NCBI RefSeq assembly: GCF_900625025.1
Contig: NZ_LR130575.1
Span: 124,001 to 188,000, forward strand
DNA length: 64,000 nucleotides
Direction: 5' to 3'
From: Lachnoclostridium sp. Marseille-P6806
Lineage (GTDB): Bacteria > Bacillota > Clostridia > Lachnospirales > Lachnospiraceae
Positions 42,925-52,224 of this stretch are shown piece by piece. The notes beneath the pieces were generated by a model. The model had not been told where the DNA came from. It saw only the letters and a list, made by a program, of their open reading frames with translations, and searched no databases. Every line of letters begins with the position of its first letter. Position 1 is the first letter of the stretch. A program made the translations under genes and the position numbers.

Positions 42925-44346
42925 ATGAAACGGAGAGCCGGACTGGAGGGAAAATATATATATCGTCGGATCTGCTATCTGATCCTTTCCGCGCTGGCTG
43001 CTGTCGGCTTTTTTGCGGTATGGTTTTCGTTTGTTGAAGAGAATAACCAGACGGGACATCTTACCGGGACTGGCAACCTTGCAATGGCGGTGGGAATTTA
43101 CATTGCAACGTATCTCTATATCGGACGCGGACTGAATGCGTTCCGGATCGGGGTGGAAAGAAAGACGAATTTGTTGGCATCGCAGGTGATGACGCTGTTC
43201 TGTGTCGATGTTCTGGAGCTGTTCGTCTCGATGGCTATTACCGGTCAGTTCCGTTTTTTTAATGAATTTCTCATTAGATATCTTCCGCTCTGGCTGCTGC
43301 AGTCGTTCGTGCTGTGTATTTTGATTCTCCCCATGGTGAACCTCTATCGAAAGCTCTTTCCTCCGCTTCAGGTACTGGAGATCATCGGCGATCATCCAAA
43401 CAAGCTTTTCGGAAAAATGAACAACCGGCCGGATAAGTATCATATTGCAAGGACGATCAGCTTTCATGAAGAGGAGGCGGAGTTCCGCCGGGAATTTGAG
43501 CGGTACGATGCGGTTCTGATCAATGATATCCCGTCGTCGGCAAGAAACCGGCTTCTCAAGCTCTGCTTTGATATGGACAAACGGGTATATTTTACGCCCA
43601 AGATATCGGACATCATCGTGAAGAGCTCGGAGGAGCTCAACCTGTTTGATACGCCCCTGTATCTTTGCCGGAACCGGGGAATGGGCATCATACATGCAGG
43701 GATCAAGAGACTGTCGGATATCGTGTTGTCCGGGCTGGCGCTGATTGTTCTGAGTCCCGTCATGCTTGTTGTCGCTGCGGCGATATATTTTGAGGACAAA
43801 GGCCCTGTATTCTTCCGGCAGCAGAGACAGACGGCCGGGGGCAGGGAGTTTTCGATCATCAAGTTTCGTTCCATGGTTGTGGATGCGGACAAGAGCGGGG
43901 GTGTTCGTCCTGCAGGAGCAGAGGACGACCGCATCACGCGCGTGGGTCGCGTGATCCGTCCGGTACGTCTCGATGAGCTGCCGCAGCTTATCAATATTTT
44001 CCGGGGAGAGATGAGTCTTGTCGGTCCGCGTCCGGAAGCGCTTCCCATGATGGAGCAGTATACCAGAAGCATCCCGGAGTTCAGCTATCGTCTCAAGGTC
44101 AAGGGCGGGCTGACGGGGTATGCGCAGGTGTATGGAAAGTACAATACGCTGCCGCTTGATAAGATTAAAATGGATCTGTTCTACATCATGAATTATTCTG
44201 TTCTGCTCGATGTACAGATCATGTTTGAGACGCTCCGCATTCTGTTCCAGAAAGAGAGTACAGAGGGCTTTGCCTCGCAGCAGACGGCAGCAGGTGCGGA
44301 AGCCGGCAGAGCGAATGACGAAAGGGAGACGGACGGGAATGAGTGA
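42925..44346 (+). CDS. Polyprenyl-phosphate sugar-1-phosphate transferase
   Basis: Initiating enzyme of glycan assembly: moves a sugar-1-phosphate from a nucleotide sugar to undecaprenyl phosphate in the membrane. The 473 residues contain about four N-terminal helices, a degenerate CoA-binding-like domain, and the catalytic C-terminal WbaP/EpsL domain with KRLSDIVLSGLALI, FRQQRQTAGGREFSIIKFRSM, DELPQLINIFRGEMSLVGPRPE and the lysine-rich KVKGGLTGYAQV. DELPQ and VGPRPE hold the catalytic Asp-Glu pair. It overlaps the next gene by 8 bases. Substrate is not evident; the neighbouring CapE/CapF genes make a UDP-amino sugar plausible. Confidence 0.9.
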   Translation: MKRRAGLEGKYIYRRICYLILSALAAVGFFAVWFSFVEENNQTGHLTGTGNLAMAVGIYIATYLYIGRGLNAFRIGVERKTNLLASQVMTLFCVDVLELFVSMAITGQFRFFNEFLIRYLPLWLLQSFVLCILILPMVNLYRKLFPPLQVLEIIGDHPNKLFGKMNNRPDKYHIARTISFHEEEAEFRREFERYDAVLINDIPSSARNRLLKLCFDMDKRVYFTPKISDIIVKSSEELNLFDTPLYLCRNRGMGIIHAGIKRLSDIVLSGLALIVLSPVMLVVAAAIYFEDKGPVFFRQQRQTAGGREFSIIKFRSMVVDADKSGGVRPAGAEDDRITRVGRVIRPVRLDELPQLINIFRGEMSLVGPRPEALPMMEQYTRSIPEFSYRLKVKGGLTGYAQVYGKYNTLPLDKIKMDLFYIMNYSVLLDVQIMFETLRILFQKESTEGFASQQTAAGAEAGRANDERETDGNE

Positions 44347-45382
44347 ATTCAGAGGGAAAACACTTCTGATTACGGGAGGAACCGGAAGCTTCGGTCACTG
44401 TGTTCTGAAACGCTTTCTTTCCGGAGATATCGGTGAAATTCGGATCTTTTCAAGAGATGAGAAGAAGCAGGACGATATGCGGCATGAGCTGCAGGCAAAT
44501 TATCCGGATTATTACGGGAAAGTCAGGTTCTATATCGGCGACGTCCGGAATATGCAGAGCCTGCGAGACTGCATGACCGGGGTCGATTATGTTTTTCATG
44601 CGGCGGCTCTGAAGGAGGTGCCGAGCTGTGAGTTCTTTCCGATGGAGGCGGTCCGGACGAACATTGAGGGCACGGACAATATGATCCACGCTGCGGTCGA
44701 GAACGGGGTCAGGCATGTGGTCTGTCTCTCTACGGATAAGGCGGCATATCCGATTAACGCCATGGGAATTTCCAAGGCGATGATGGAGCATGTGGTTTAT
44801 GCAAACGCACGGATGGCAGCGCTGAAAGGCACCATACTGAGCTGTACCCGTTACGGTAATGTAATGTGCAGCCGGGGCAGCGTGATTCCTCTGTTTATAG
44901 AGCAGATCCGAAACGGGCATCCGATTACCATCACTGACCCGAACATGACGCGGTTTATGATGAATCTGGATGAAGCGGTTGAGCTTGTGCTGTTTGCATT
45001 CCGGCACGGCAATCCGGGTGATCTGTTCATTCAGAAAGCAGATGCCAGCAGCATCGGAGATCTGGCCTGTGCAGTGCAGAGGCTTTTCGGTGATACCGGT
45101 ACCCGCGTCATTGGCTCCCGGCACGGCGAGAAGCTTTATGAAACGCTGATGACGAGGGAGGAAAGGCTTCGGGCCGAGGACATGGGCGGCTATTATCGCG
45201 TCTGTGCAGACGGCCGGGATCTCAATTACGACAAATTTTATGTCGACGGAGATGTGCAGACAGCGGCGGAGGAGGCATATACCAGCCATAATACAACGCG
45301 GCTGGACGTGGATGGGACGGTGCAGAAGCTCCTTACCGCGGAGTATGTTACGGAGCAGCTGAAACGGATGAAGAGTATCTGA
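44339..45382 (+). CDS. UDP-GlcNAc 4,6-dehydratase/5-epimerase, CapE-like
   Basis: Short-chain dehydrogenase-type enzyme of 347 residues related to CapE/PseB/FlaA1: it converts UDP-GlcNAc to a 4-keto-6-deoxy sugar. Visible are the NAD loop GGTGSFG, AALKEVPSCE, LSTDKAAYPINAMGISKAMME (a modified catalytic region with Ser/Thr-Lys) and RYGNVMCSRGSVIPLF. It ends with a C-terminal helix as in CapE. It is 1.3 kb upstream of a CapF-like gene, and together these are the first two steps of UDP-L-FucNAc synthesis in Staphylococcus capsules. A CapG-type 2-epimerase is not visible in the window. Confidence 0.88.
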   Translation: MSEFRGKTLLITGGTGSFGHCVLKRFLSGDIGEIRIFSRDEKKQDDMRHELQANYPDYYGKVRFYIGDVRNMQSLRDCMTGVDYVFHAAALKEVPSCEFFPMEAVRTNIEGTDNMIHAAVENGVRHVVCLSTDKAAYPINAMGISKAMMEHVVYANARMAALKGTILSCTRYGNVMCSRGSVIPLFIEQIRNGHPITITDPNMTRFMMNLDEAVELVLFAFRHGNPGDLFIQKADASSIGDLACAVQRLFGDTGTRVIGSRHGEKLYETLMTREERLRAEDMGGYYRVCADGRDLNYDKFYVDGDVQTAAEEAYTSHNTTRLDVDGTVQKLLTAEYVTEQLKRMKSI

Positions 45383-45385
45383 TTC

Positions 45386-46702
45386 ATGAGAGAGGAAAGC
45401 AGGAAAGCAGACAATCGGACCGGCTCCGCAGCGCTTCGCATTCTTGTCGTTACGGAATGCTTTTATCCGGATATCTATGCGGTTAATGACATTGTGGCGG
45501 CTATGGTGCGGCGCGGGCATCGCGTCACGGTTCTCACGGGACTCCCGGATTATACGACCTCCCGGATCCCCGAGGAATATCGACACGGACGTAACCGTCA
45601 CGAGCATTACAGGGGAGCGGATGTCTATCGTGTTAAAACCATTGCGAGGCGCCGCGGCCCAATCTGGCGAAGCCTCAGCTATCTGTCCTTTGTGGTATCG
45701 GGGAGCGTTCGGGCAAGAATGCAGGACTGGCTCCATACGGAAGCATGGGGAATGGAGGGCTCCGAAGAATGTGGAGACTTTGATGTTGTCTATGTCTGGG
45801 AGGTTTCTCCCGTCACGATGGCGGTTCCAGCCATTGTATTGAAAAAGCGGTATCATAAGCCTCTGTTTCTGTACTGCATGGATATCTGGCCCGAGTGTGT
45901 CAAGGCGATGAATATACGAGAGGGCAGCTTGGCTTATCGCCTGATCCATCAATGGAGCAGTCATATTTACCGTCAGTGTGACCATATTGCCGTATCGTCC
46001 CGGCCTTTTTTTCAATATATGGAGGAGATGAACAGAGTTCCGGCGGACCGCATGAGCTACCTGCCGCAGTATGCGGGAGAGGAAATGCTGGAGAGGGATT
46101 TCCGGCGCAAAAGATTTCCGAAAGAAGAGGCCGTCGTTTCCTTTCTTTTTATCGGAAACATCGGCAGGGCGCAGAATCTCGATACGCTGATACAGGCCAT
46201 GACGGTGTTCCGGGATCGGACGGATGCCGTGCTGCATATGGTAGGAGGGGGCTCGGAGTTGGAGCGGATCCGAAAGCTGGTTTGTGACCTGAGGCTTGAT
46301 CGGCAGGTGTTCTTTTATGGACCGCGACCGGGAGCGGAAGCGCAGAAATTTTATGAAAAGGCGGACGCCTGCGTGCTTACGCTCGACGGGAGCACGCATA
46401 TCGGAGATACTCTGCCGGGAAAGCTCCAGACCTATATGGCGGCGGGCAAAACGGTGCTGGCGGCGGCAAACGGAGCGGCAGCCGAGGTGATCGCCGAGAG
46501 CGGCTGCGGGGCCTGTGTTCCGGCAGGAGACGCCACAGCGCTGGGAGAGCTTCTTCTTGATTATGCGGAGCAGCCGGAGAAATACGAGGCCTGCGGAGAA
46601 AAAGCAAGAGAGTATTTCAAAAAGCATTTTACGGAAGAAAAGCATTTCCGGGAGCTGGAACAGAAGCTTTATCAGCTGGCAGAGAACGGACGAGGGCTGT
46701 GA
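45386..46702 (+). CDS. Glycosyltransferase family 4
   Basis: GT-B fold transferase of 438 residues. The N-terminal Rossmann domain begins ILVVTECFYPDIYAVND and the C-terminal donor domain has FLFIGNIGRAQNLDTLI, VGGGSELERI, FYGPRP and LPGKLQTYMAAGK. This is like WbuB/L-FucNAc transferases, which would match the neighbouring CapE and CapF genes; that pairing is inferred from context. It starts 3 bases after the dehydratase gene and overlaps the open frame of capF by a few bases only if an upstream GTG is used. Confidence 0.87.
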   Translation: MREESRKADNRTGSAALRILVVTECFYPDIYAVNDIVAAMVRRGHRVTVLTGLPDYTTSRIPEEYRHGRNRHEHYRGADVYRVKTIARRRGPIWRSLSYLSFVVSGSVRARMQDWLHTEAWGMEGSEECGDFDVVYVWEVSPVTMAVPAIVLKKRYHKPLFLYCMDIWPECVKAMNIREGSLAYRLIHQWSSHIYRQCDHIAVSSRPFFQYMEEMNRVPADRMSYLPQYAGEEMLERDFRRKRFPKEEAVVSFLFIGNIGRAQNLDTLIQAMTVFRDRTDAVLHMVGGGSELERIRKLVCDLRLDRQVFFYGPRPGAEAQKFYEKADACVLTLDGSTHIGDTLPGKLQTYMAAGKTVLAAANGAAAEVIAESGCGACVPAGDATALGELLLDYAEQPEKYEACGEKAREYFKKHFTEEKHFRELEQKLYQLAENGRGL

Positions 46703-46737
46703 TCAGGATGCCGCAGAAAATGCGGCGGAGGATGGGG

Positions 46738-47961
46738 ATGAAAATACTGGTGACCGGTGCCAGGGGCTTTGTCGGGAAAAATCTTGTGGAGAATCTGAAG
46801 AATATCCGGGATGGCAAGGATCGGACCAGACCGGGTCTGGAAATAGAGGGAATTTTTGAATATGACAAAGATACCGATCCGCTGCTTTTGCAGGACTGGT
46901 GCCGGGAGGCAGATTTTGTGTTTCACCTCGCGGGGGTAAACAGGCCTGAGGATCCGAAGGAATTCATGGAGGGAAATTTTGATTTTTCTTCAAAGCTTCT
47001 GGACACGCTGCGAAAATTTGGCAGTCAGGCTCCGGTGATGCTGGCGTCGTCGGTTCAGGCATCCCTGACGGGACGTTTTGCAGAGTCTGCATACGGGAAG
47101 TCCAAGAGGGAGGGGGAGAATGCCTTTTTCCGCTACGGGGACGAACAGCATGTAAAGGTGCTGGTGTACCGTTTTCCCAACCTTTTTGGGAAATGGTGCC
47201 GTCCGAATTACAATTCTGTCATTGCGACGTTCTGTCATAATATTGCGCGCGGGCTTCCGATTCAGATCAATGATCCGGGCACGGTACTTGAGCTTGTATA
47301 TATCGACGACCTGATCCATGAGATGCTGGATGCCCTGGAGGGGAATGAGCACTGCTGCGAGTATGACGGTGTTCGTGCGCTGCCCAGAGAGGACGGCCGC
47401 TATTGCTTTGTTCCGGTGTCTCATGAGGTGAATCTGGGGCAGATTGCAGAGCTTCTGTATCAGTTTGAAGACATGCCGAGAACCCTGATGATGCCCGATA
47501 TTCCGGAGGGAAGCTTTGCAAAGAAGCTGTATTCCACCTACCTGTCATATCTTCCGGAGGAGAAAGCGCTCTATGATATTCCTATGGCGATCGATGAGAG
47601 GGGGAGCTTTAACGAGCTGCTGAAATCAAAGAGCTTTGGACAGGTCAGCATCAATATTTCCAAGCCGGGGAAGACCAAGGGACAGCACTGGCATAACAGC
47701 AAGTGGGAGATTTTTATTGTTGTGGCGGGGCATGGCCTGATACAGGAGAGGAAAATCGGCACGGATCCGGAAACGGGAGCGCCCTATCCGGTGCTCAATT
47801 TTGAAGTCAGAGGGGAACGTCTTCAGGCGGTGCAGATGCTGCCCGGTTATACGCATAATATTATCAATCTTTCCGAGACGGAAGATCTGGTTACGGTGAT
47901 GTATGCCAATGAAATTTTTGACCCGGACAGGCCGGAGACGTATCGGGAGATTGTGGAATAA
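46738..47961 (+). CDS. capF: CapF-like reductase/epimerase with C-terminal cupin
   Basis: Bifunctional enzyme of 407 residues that acts after CapE on the way to UDP-L-FucNAc: the C-terminal cupin epimerises C3 and the N-terminal NADPH-dependent domain reduces C4. The N-terminus has MKILVTGARGFVGKNL and SAYGKSKREGE (YxxxK), and the cupin has KSFGQVSINISKPGKTKGQ, HWHNSKWE and MLPGYTHNIINL with the zinc-ligand histidines. The start at 46738 follows GGAGG 6 bases upstream; ATG 46732 and GTG 46699 are in frame but less well placed. Confidence 0.9.
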   Translation: MKILVTGARGFVGKNLVENLKNIRDGKDRTRPGLEIEGIFEYDKDTDPLLLQDWCREADFVFHLAGVNRPEDPKEFMEGNFDFSSKLLDTLRKFGSQAPVMLASSVQASLTGRFAESAYGKSKREGENAFFRYGDEQHVKVLVYRFPNLFGKWCRPNYNSVIATFCHNIARGLPIQINDPGTVLELVYIDDLIHEMLDALEGNEHCCEYDGVRALPREDGRYCFVPVSHEVNLGQIAELLYQFEDMPRTLMMPDIPEGSFAKKLYSTYLSYLPEEKALYDIPMAIDERGSFNELLKSKSFGQVSINISKPGKTKGQHWHNSKWEIFIVVAGHGLIQERKIGTDPETGAPYPVLNFEVRGERLQAVQMLPGYTHNIINLSETEDLVTVMYANEIFDPDRPETYREIVE

Positions 47962-48006
47962 CCCGGAATGCAGTATAAAGACGGGATGAGCTGACGAGAA
48001 CAAAAT

Positions 48007-49875
48007 ATGTGTGGAATAGCGGGATATATCAGTAAAGAGCATATAGATCCTCAGATTCTGGTTAGAATGGCGGATCGCCTTGCCCGCCGCGGACCGGATG
48101 GGAGCGGATATTATTATGACAGCGATGCGGGCTGTGAGATAGGTATCGCGCACAGACGGCTTTCTGTTATGGATCCCTCAGAAAACGGAAGTCAGCCGAT
48201 GGTGTCGGAGAACGGCGCGGTCGTACTCAGCTTTAATGGTGAGATATATAATTTTAAGGATCTTCGCAGAGGACAGCAGGCCAGAGGGTGCTCTTTCCGA
48301 TCCGAATGCGATACAGAAGTTCTTCTGAATTCTTATCTGGAGGATGGGATCCGCAGCGCAGAGAATTTTCATGGGATGTTTGCATATGCTGTTTATGATA
48401 AAGAGCAGAAGAAGCTGTTTCTCGTCCGGGACAGAATGGGAGAAAAACCTCTCTATTACAGCTTTTCGAGCCGATATTTTTGCTTTGCGTCTGATTTGAA
48501 TGCTCTTCGGGAATTTTCTTTGTATCGTCCCGAGTTGAATGTTCAAGCACTTCAAAGCTATATGTGGAATCAGTATATCCCCGCGCCGCAGACGATCTAT
48601 CAGAATACCTACAAATTACGCTCCGGGAGTATTCTGTCCTTCGATATGAAAACGGGAAAAGTCAAGGAAGAAGTGTACTGGGATCTGCTGCGGCTTCATG
48701 AAGAGACAGAGCCATGCAGGAGAGAGAAGAAGAACGAGACATACTATATCGACGGCCTTCATGAAGTTTTGAAAAAAGCGGTAAGAGAGAGAATGGCAGC
48801 GGATGTTCCGTTAGGAGTGTACCTGAGCGGAGGCATCGACAGCTCTCTGGTTTCAGCACTGGCCAGACAGCGCGGAAAACAGATCGATACCTATTCCATC
48901 GGTTTTAGGGAAGAAGGCTATGATGAAGCGGGATATGCCAGACAAGTGGCCGGGGCCTTGGGAACCAGACATCATGAGCTGTATATTTCCATGCAGGACG
49001 CGATGGAACTGGTGCAGCAGACTGCGGAATGTTATTCGGAGCCGTTTGCGGATAACTCGCAGCTGCCGACCATGCTTTTGAGCCGGTTTGCGAGACAGGA
49101 TGTCACGGTGGCTCTTTCGGGGGATGGAGGAGATGAGCTTTTTTGCGGATATCCGAATTTCATTCAAAAGCAGCGGATGTATCTGACGAGGCATGCGTCA
49201 AAATTGCTTCGGGCAACGACAGGCAGAGAGCGGATGAAAAAACCGTATGCCTACCGGGACTGGATTCTGGCCAAAGCGTGTACGGCGTACAGTGCGGAGA
49301 ATATTATTAATCTTGATTACATAACGGCAGAGCAGATTACAGGCGGGCTTTTTCTTGAAAGAGAGGAGAAAAATCAAAGATATTTTGATGCTATTCCGGA
49401 TTCCGGGAAGCTGGCGGAGCGTTGCATGACACAATTCATGCAGTTATATCTTCAGGAAGATATCATGGCGAAAGTGGATCGTGCCAGTATGTATTATTCA
49501 TTGGAAATGCGCGCTCCTTTTTTGGATCAGGATGTTGTGGAATTCAGCCTCGGGATGCCGCTTTCCATGAAATACAGGAAGGGAGAGCTGAAGTATCCGC
49601 TGAAGAAAATTTTGTGTCAGTATATTTCAAAAGAGCTTATTGACAGACCCAAGAAAGGCTTTGGCGTCCCGATCAGTCTATGGCTGCACGGGGAATTTCA
49701 GAAGCTGCTTTCCGGATTCTTCGACAGGGATTTTCTGCGGAGTCAGAATATTTTCAATGTCGAAGAAATGGAGTGCTTCTATCGTGCTTTTATGGAAAAA
49801 CCGACGGTGATACTGGACCGTATCATGTGGTCGGTCATGCTGTTTCAGCTTTGGTACGGGAAACAACATTTGTGA
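48007..49875 (+). CDS. asnB: Glutamine-hydrolysing asparagine synthase family protein
   Basis: AsnB-type amidotransferase of 622 residues. Cys2 is the nucleophile of the N-terminal glutaminase domain (MCGIAGYIS), followed by RRGPDGSG, SFNGEIYN and GMFAYAVYD. The synthetase domain has the PP-loop YLSGGIDSS, ALSGDGGDELF and AKVDRASMYYSLEMRAPFLD. AsnB homologues inside polysaccharide clusters often amidate a uronic acid or amino-acid side group rather than making free asparagine; that is the likely use here, but ordinary asparagine synthesis is not excluded. It is followed by a structured intergenic segment. Confidence 0.9.
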   Translation: MCGIAGYISKEHIDPQILVRMADRLARRGPDGSGYYYDSDAGCEIGIAHRRLSVMDPSENGSQPMVSENGAVVLSFNGEIYNFKDLRRGQQARGCSFRSECDTEVLLNSYLEDGIRSAENFHGMFAYAVYDKEQKKLFLVRDRMGEKPLYYSFSSRYFCFASDLNALREFSLYRPELNVQALQSYMWNQYIPAPQTIYQNTYKLRSGSILSFDMKTGKVKEEVYWDLLRLHEETEPCRREKKNETYYIDGLHEVLKKAVRERMAADVPLGVYLSGGIDSSLVSALARQRGKQIDTYSIGFREEGYDEAGYARQVAGALGTRHHELYISMQDAMELVQQTAECYSEPFADNSQLPTMLLSRFARQDVTVALSGDGGDELFCGYPNFIQKQRMYLTRHASKLLRATTGRERMKKPYAYRDWILAKACTAYSAENIINLDYITAEQITGGLFLEREEKNQRYFDAIPDSGKLAERCMTQFMQLYLQEDIMAKVDRASMYYSLEMRAPFLDQDVVEFSLGMPLSMKYRKGELKYPLKKILCQYISKELIDRPKKGFGVPISLWLHGEFQKLLSGFFDRDFLRSQNIFNVEEMECFYRAFMEKPTVILDRIMWSVMLFQLWYGKQHL

Positions 49876-49969
49876 TGTAATCGACAGGGAGTATAGGTTT
49901 GAACGTTCTGCTGATGCAGAACGTTCAAACCCCGACATCGGTGCGGGGTACCGAGTCGCAGATTACATC
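49874..49969 (+). repeat. Nested hairpins between asnB and the DUF115 gene
   Basis: GGTTTGAACGTTCTG (49896-49910) and CAGAACGTTCAAACC (49917-49931) form a perfect 15-base hairpin with a 6-base loop. CCCCG (49930-49934) and CGGGG (49944-49948) form a second. GATGTAATC (49874-49882) and GATTACATC (49961-49969) enclose both as a 9-base outer stem. There is no T run, so it is not an ordinary terminator. It could be a structured RNA element, a processing site or the remains of a palindromic mobile repeat. Confidence 0.75.
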
Positions 49970-50006
49970 GGCGAATCCGAAATTCGCCTCGCGGAAAAGA
50001 GGAAAA

Positions 50007-50849
50007 ATGAATCTGAAAAGCTGTCTCAGAAAGATTCCGGGACTTATGCAGCTCAGAAATATACAGCTGGCGTTTCATGCGCCGTTATCTGAGCAGATCA
50101 GGAGTCACAGGGTAATTTGTCAGTATAGAAATCTGTATGAGGGAAAACGCTGCTTTATTATCGGGAACGGACCCAGCCTTTCTGCTGAGGATCTGGATAA
50201 GCTGCGGGATGAGATTACTTTTGGTTTTAATAAGATATATCTGATCTTCCCGAAAACGGAATGGAGGCCCACCTTTTACTGCGTACAGGATGAGCAGGTT
50301 CTTTGCGGAATCGAGGATCACATGCTGGCGGAGGTTTCCGGGAGGAGTCAGGCGACCTTTGTCCGGATGCAGTCTTTCGGGAAAATTTCCGGACGGGGCA
50401 TCCGGGCGGAAAAGCTGATCAGTGTTCCGATTTGGAATCGTATCTCCGGGGATGGCAGAATTCGTTTTTCAAAACGTGCAGATCGTTTCACCTATGACGG
50501 CTCCACGGTCTCCTATTTTGCTTTGCAGCTGGCGGCGTACATGGGGTTCCGGGAAATATATCTTCTGGGTGTTGACAACAATTTTCCATATCGGATGAAA
50601 CGAACAGGGGAGATTGTGGCCAACGATACGAGTCTTAAGGCGCATTTTTTTGATGGAACAAAGGATGATTTTGCCAGGGATTCTCTGATCAATCGATCCA
50701 ACAATTATGAGGTCGTAAACAGTGCATACCGGTCTGCGGAGGCGTTTAGCAGAGCTGACGGCAATTTCCGGATATTTAATGCCACCAGGGGAGGGATACT
50801 CGAGACTTTTGAAAGGGTGGATATGGACGAGGTGCTGAGGAACAGATGA
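50007..50849 (+). CDS. DUF115-like glycan-locus protein
   Basis: Protein of 280 residues. The key features are CFIIGNGPSL, GFNKIYLIF, RPTFYCVQD, DGSTVSYFALQLAAYMGFREIYLLGVDNNF-type spacing, matching the DUF115 (MptE-like/motility-associated) fold found in polysaccharide and flagellin-glycosylation loci. Those relatives handle nonulosonic acid or sugar transfer in some systems, but no reaction is proven. ATG 50007 with AGAGG upstream is preferred; a TTG at 49899 in the same frame lies inside the hairpin segment. It overlaps the next gene by four bases (ATGA). Confidence 0.72.
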   Translation: MNLKSCLRKIPGLMQLRNIQLAFHAPLSEQIRSHRVICQYRNLYEGKRCFIIGNGPSLSAEDLDKLRDEITFGFNKIYLIFPKTEWRPTFYCVQDEQVLCGIEDHMLAEVSGRSQATFVRMQSFGKISGRGIRAEKLISVPIWNRISGDGRIRFSKRADRFTYDGSTVSYFALQLAAYMGFREIYLLGVDNNFPYRMKRTGEIVANDTSLKAHFFDGTKDDFARDSLINRSNNYEVVNSAYRSAEAFSRADGNFRIFNATRGGILETFERVDMDEVLRNR

Positions 50850-51838
50850 ATATCGTCAGGCGAGGTGTATATAAGCTGCTCCGCATCCGGGAGTTTCTAA
50901 AAGACAGAGCGGTGTACTGGTGCCTGCTTCATGATGCGGGCAGAAAGTACAGCTTGTCTCACTTTGTGCTGTGGCTGCTCCGCAGAGGCAGAAAGCTGGT
51001 TTATTTCTACGGCGAATGCCATATCAATATTTATCGGGAAGCGCTTGGACATAATGCGGAATTCAGAAAGCGCTATCTGATGGTGGGAGCGCGGGACACG
51101 GAGTATCTTGCCGCAAAGCACGGGGATCGTCTTCTGCGGAGAGAGTCGTGGAGTAAAGCAGACGTTCTGATTTATAATTTCGGCGTACCGGAGCGGCCGG
51201 ATGTGCCGGCTCTTTCGTCTGTACTTGAATGGATTCCGGAAACCTGTTTTCAAATTTCCGTTACGAATGCAGTATTTAAGGGATATATGCCGCAGCATAC
51301 GGAGCGGGTATTTGCAAATGAAGGGTATTTCGTATGGGGTGACAAAAATCTGAACCATATTCTGTCGTCAGAGGAAGATCCGGAGGAGGAGCTCTCTCAT
51401 CTGGCCGGGGAGGATTTTTATGATCCGGATTATGTCGATCGCTATTTCTCTAAGTCTCTCAGACATTTGAAGCTGTATGAAAAGGGGTGCGATATCGGGA
51501 TTGCCGATTATATTGAAGAGCATGGAAAAGAAAGGATTCTGTATTATTCCGTCACGCATCCGGAGCAGGAGATCATGCTGGAGATATCGCGCCGTCTCGC
51601 GCTGAAGCTGGGGATTGCTCCGGCAGGGAACGGCGGGCCTGACGCGGCGGATATCATGGAGCTGCACAGCCATGGTGAGGTGGTATATCCGAGTGTCTGC
51701 AAAGCTCTCGGGCTGCCCGGGGAATGTAAAAAAAGGGCGATCAATCCGGGAAACTATAATGCTCTCTATACATTTTCAGAATATATGAGAGAATATGTTC
51801 GGGCATATAGGGAGAGTGCTTTCGTCGGAAGCGAGTGA
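50846..51838 (+). CDS. WcbI-like polysaccharide biosynthesis protein
   Basis: Protein of 330 residues. FYGECHINIYREAL resembles the GNCQ-type opening of WcbI proteins, and NFGVPERPDVP plus ISVTNAVFKGYMPQH match the rest of that fold. WcbI of Burkholderia is needed for capsule and has been proposed to bind CoA as an acetyltransferase. Four-base ATGA overlap with the preceding gene indicates coupling. A 120-base gap follows before the carrier-protein gene; it holds a TATAAT at 51935-51940 without a clear -35. Confidence 0.6.
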   Translation: MNIVRRGVYKLLRIREFLKDRAVYWCLLHDAGRKYSLSHFVLWLLRRGRKLVYFYGECHINIYREALGHNAEFRKRYLMVGARDTEYLAAKHGDRLLRRESWSKADVLIYNFGVPERPDVPALSSVLEWIPETCFQISVTNAVFKGYMPQHTERVFANEGYFVWGDKNLNHILSSEEDPEEELSHLAGEDFYDPDYVDRYFSKSLRHLKLYEKGCDIGIADYIEEHGKERILYYSVTHPEQEIMLEISRRLALKLGIAPAGNGGPDAADIMELHSHGEVVYPSVCKALGLPGECKKRAINPGNYNALYTFSEYMREYVRAYRESAFVGSE

Positions 51839-51958
51839 GACGAAAAACAGGAGAAAAGGAGTACGGAATAAGGATGCGCCGGCCGAAAGAAGCACCGAAG
51901 CAAAACATTATGGAACTGCGGACGAGATTGACGCTATAATAAACGGAGCGGATGTACA

Positions 51959-52201
51959 ATGAGCAGAGCGGAGATACTTGAAAAACTGATTCCGATTTTT
52001 CGCGATATTTTTGATGATGATGACCTTACTGTCACAGAGGAAACCAGACGGGAGGATATAGAGGATTGGGACAGCATGGGACATATTTATCTGATTGTTG
52101 AGATTGAGGATGTTCTTGGTGTCAAGCTGGAAGACAGTGCAGCTGCAAAGATTAGGAATGTGAGCGATATGATTGATTTGCTGTTGAAGCAAGGGATTTA
52201 A
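51959..52201 (+). CDS. Discrete acyl/peptidyl carrier protein
   Basis: Acidic 80-residue carrier protein with the phosphopantetheine site WDSMGH (Ser39) at the start of helix 2, the position expected for ACP/PCP domains. It must be converted to the holo form by a 4'-phosphopantetheinyl transferase encoded elsewhere. The next gene, 23 bases downstream, is an adenylating enzyme, the arrangement of DltC-DltA and of free NRPS A/PCP pairs, so the cargo is more likely an amino acid than a fatty acid. Confidence 0.9.
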   Translation: MSRAEILEKLIPIFRDIFDDDDLTVTEETRREDIEDWDSMGHIYLIVEIEDVLGVKLEDSAAAKIRNVSDMIDLLLKQGI

Positions 52202-52224
52202 CTGCCGGTCAGCGCGGAGGAAAG

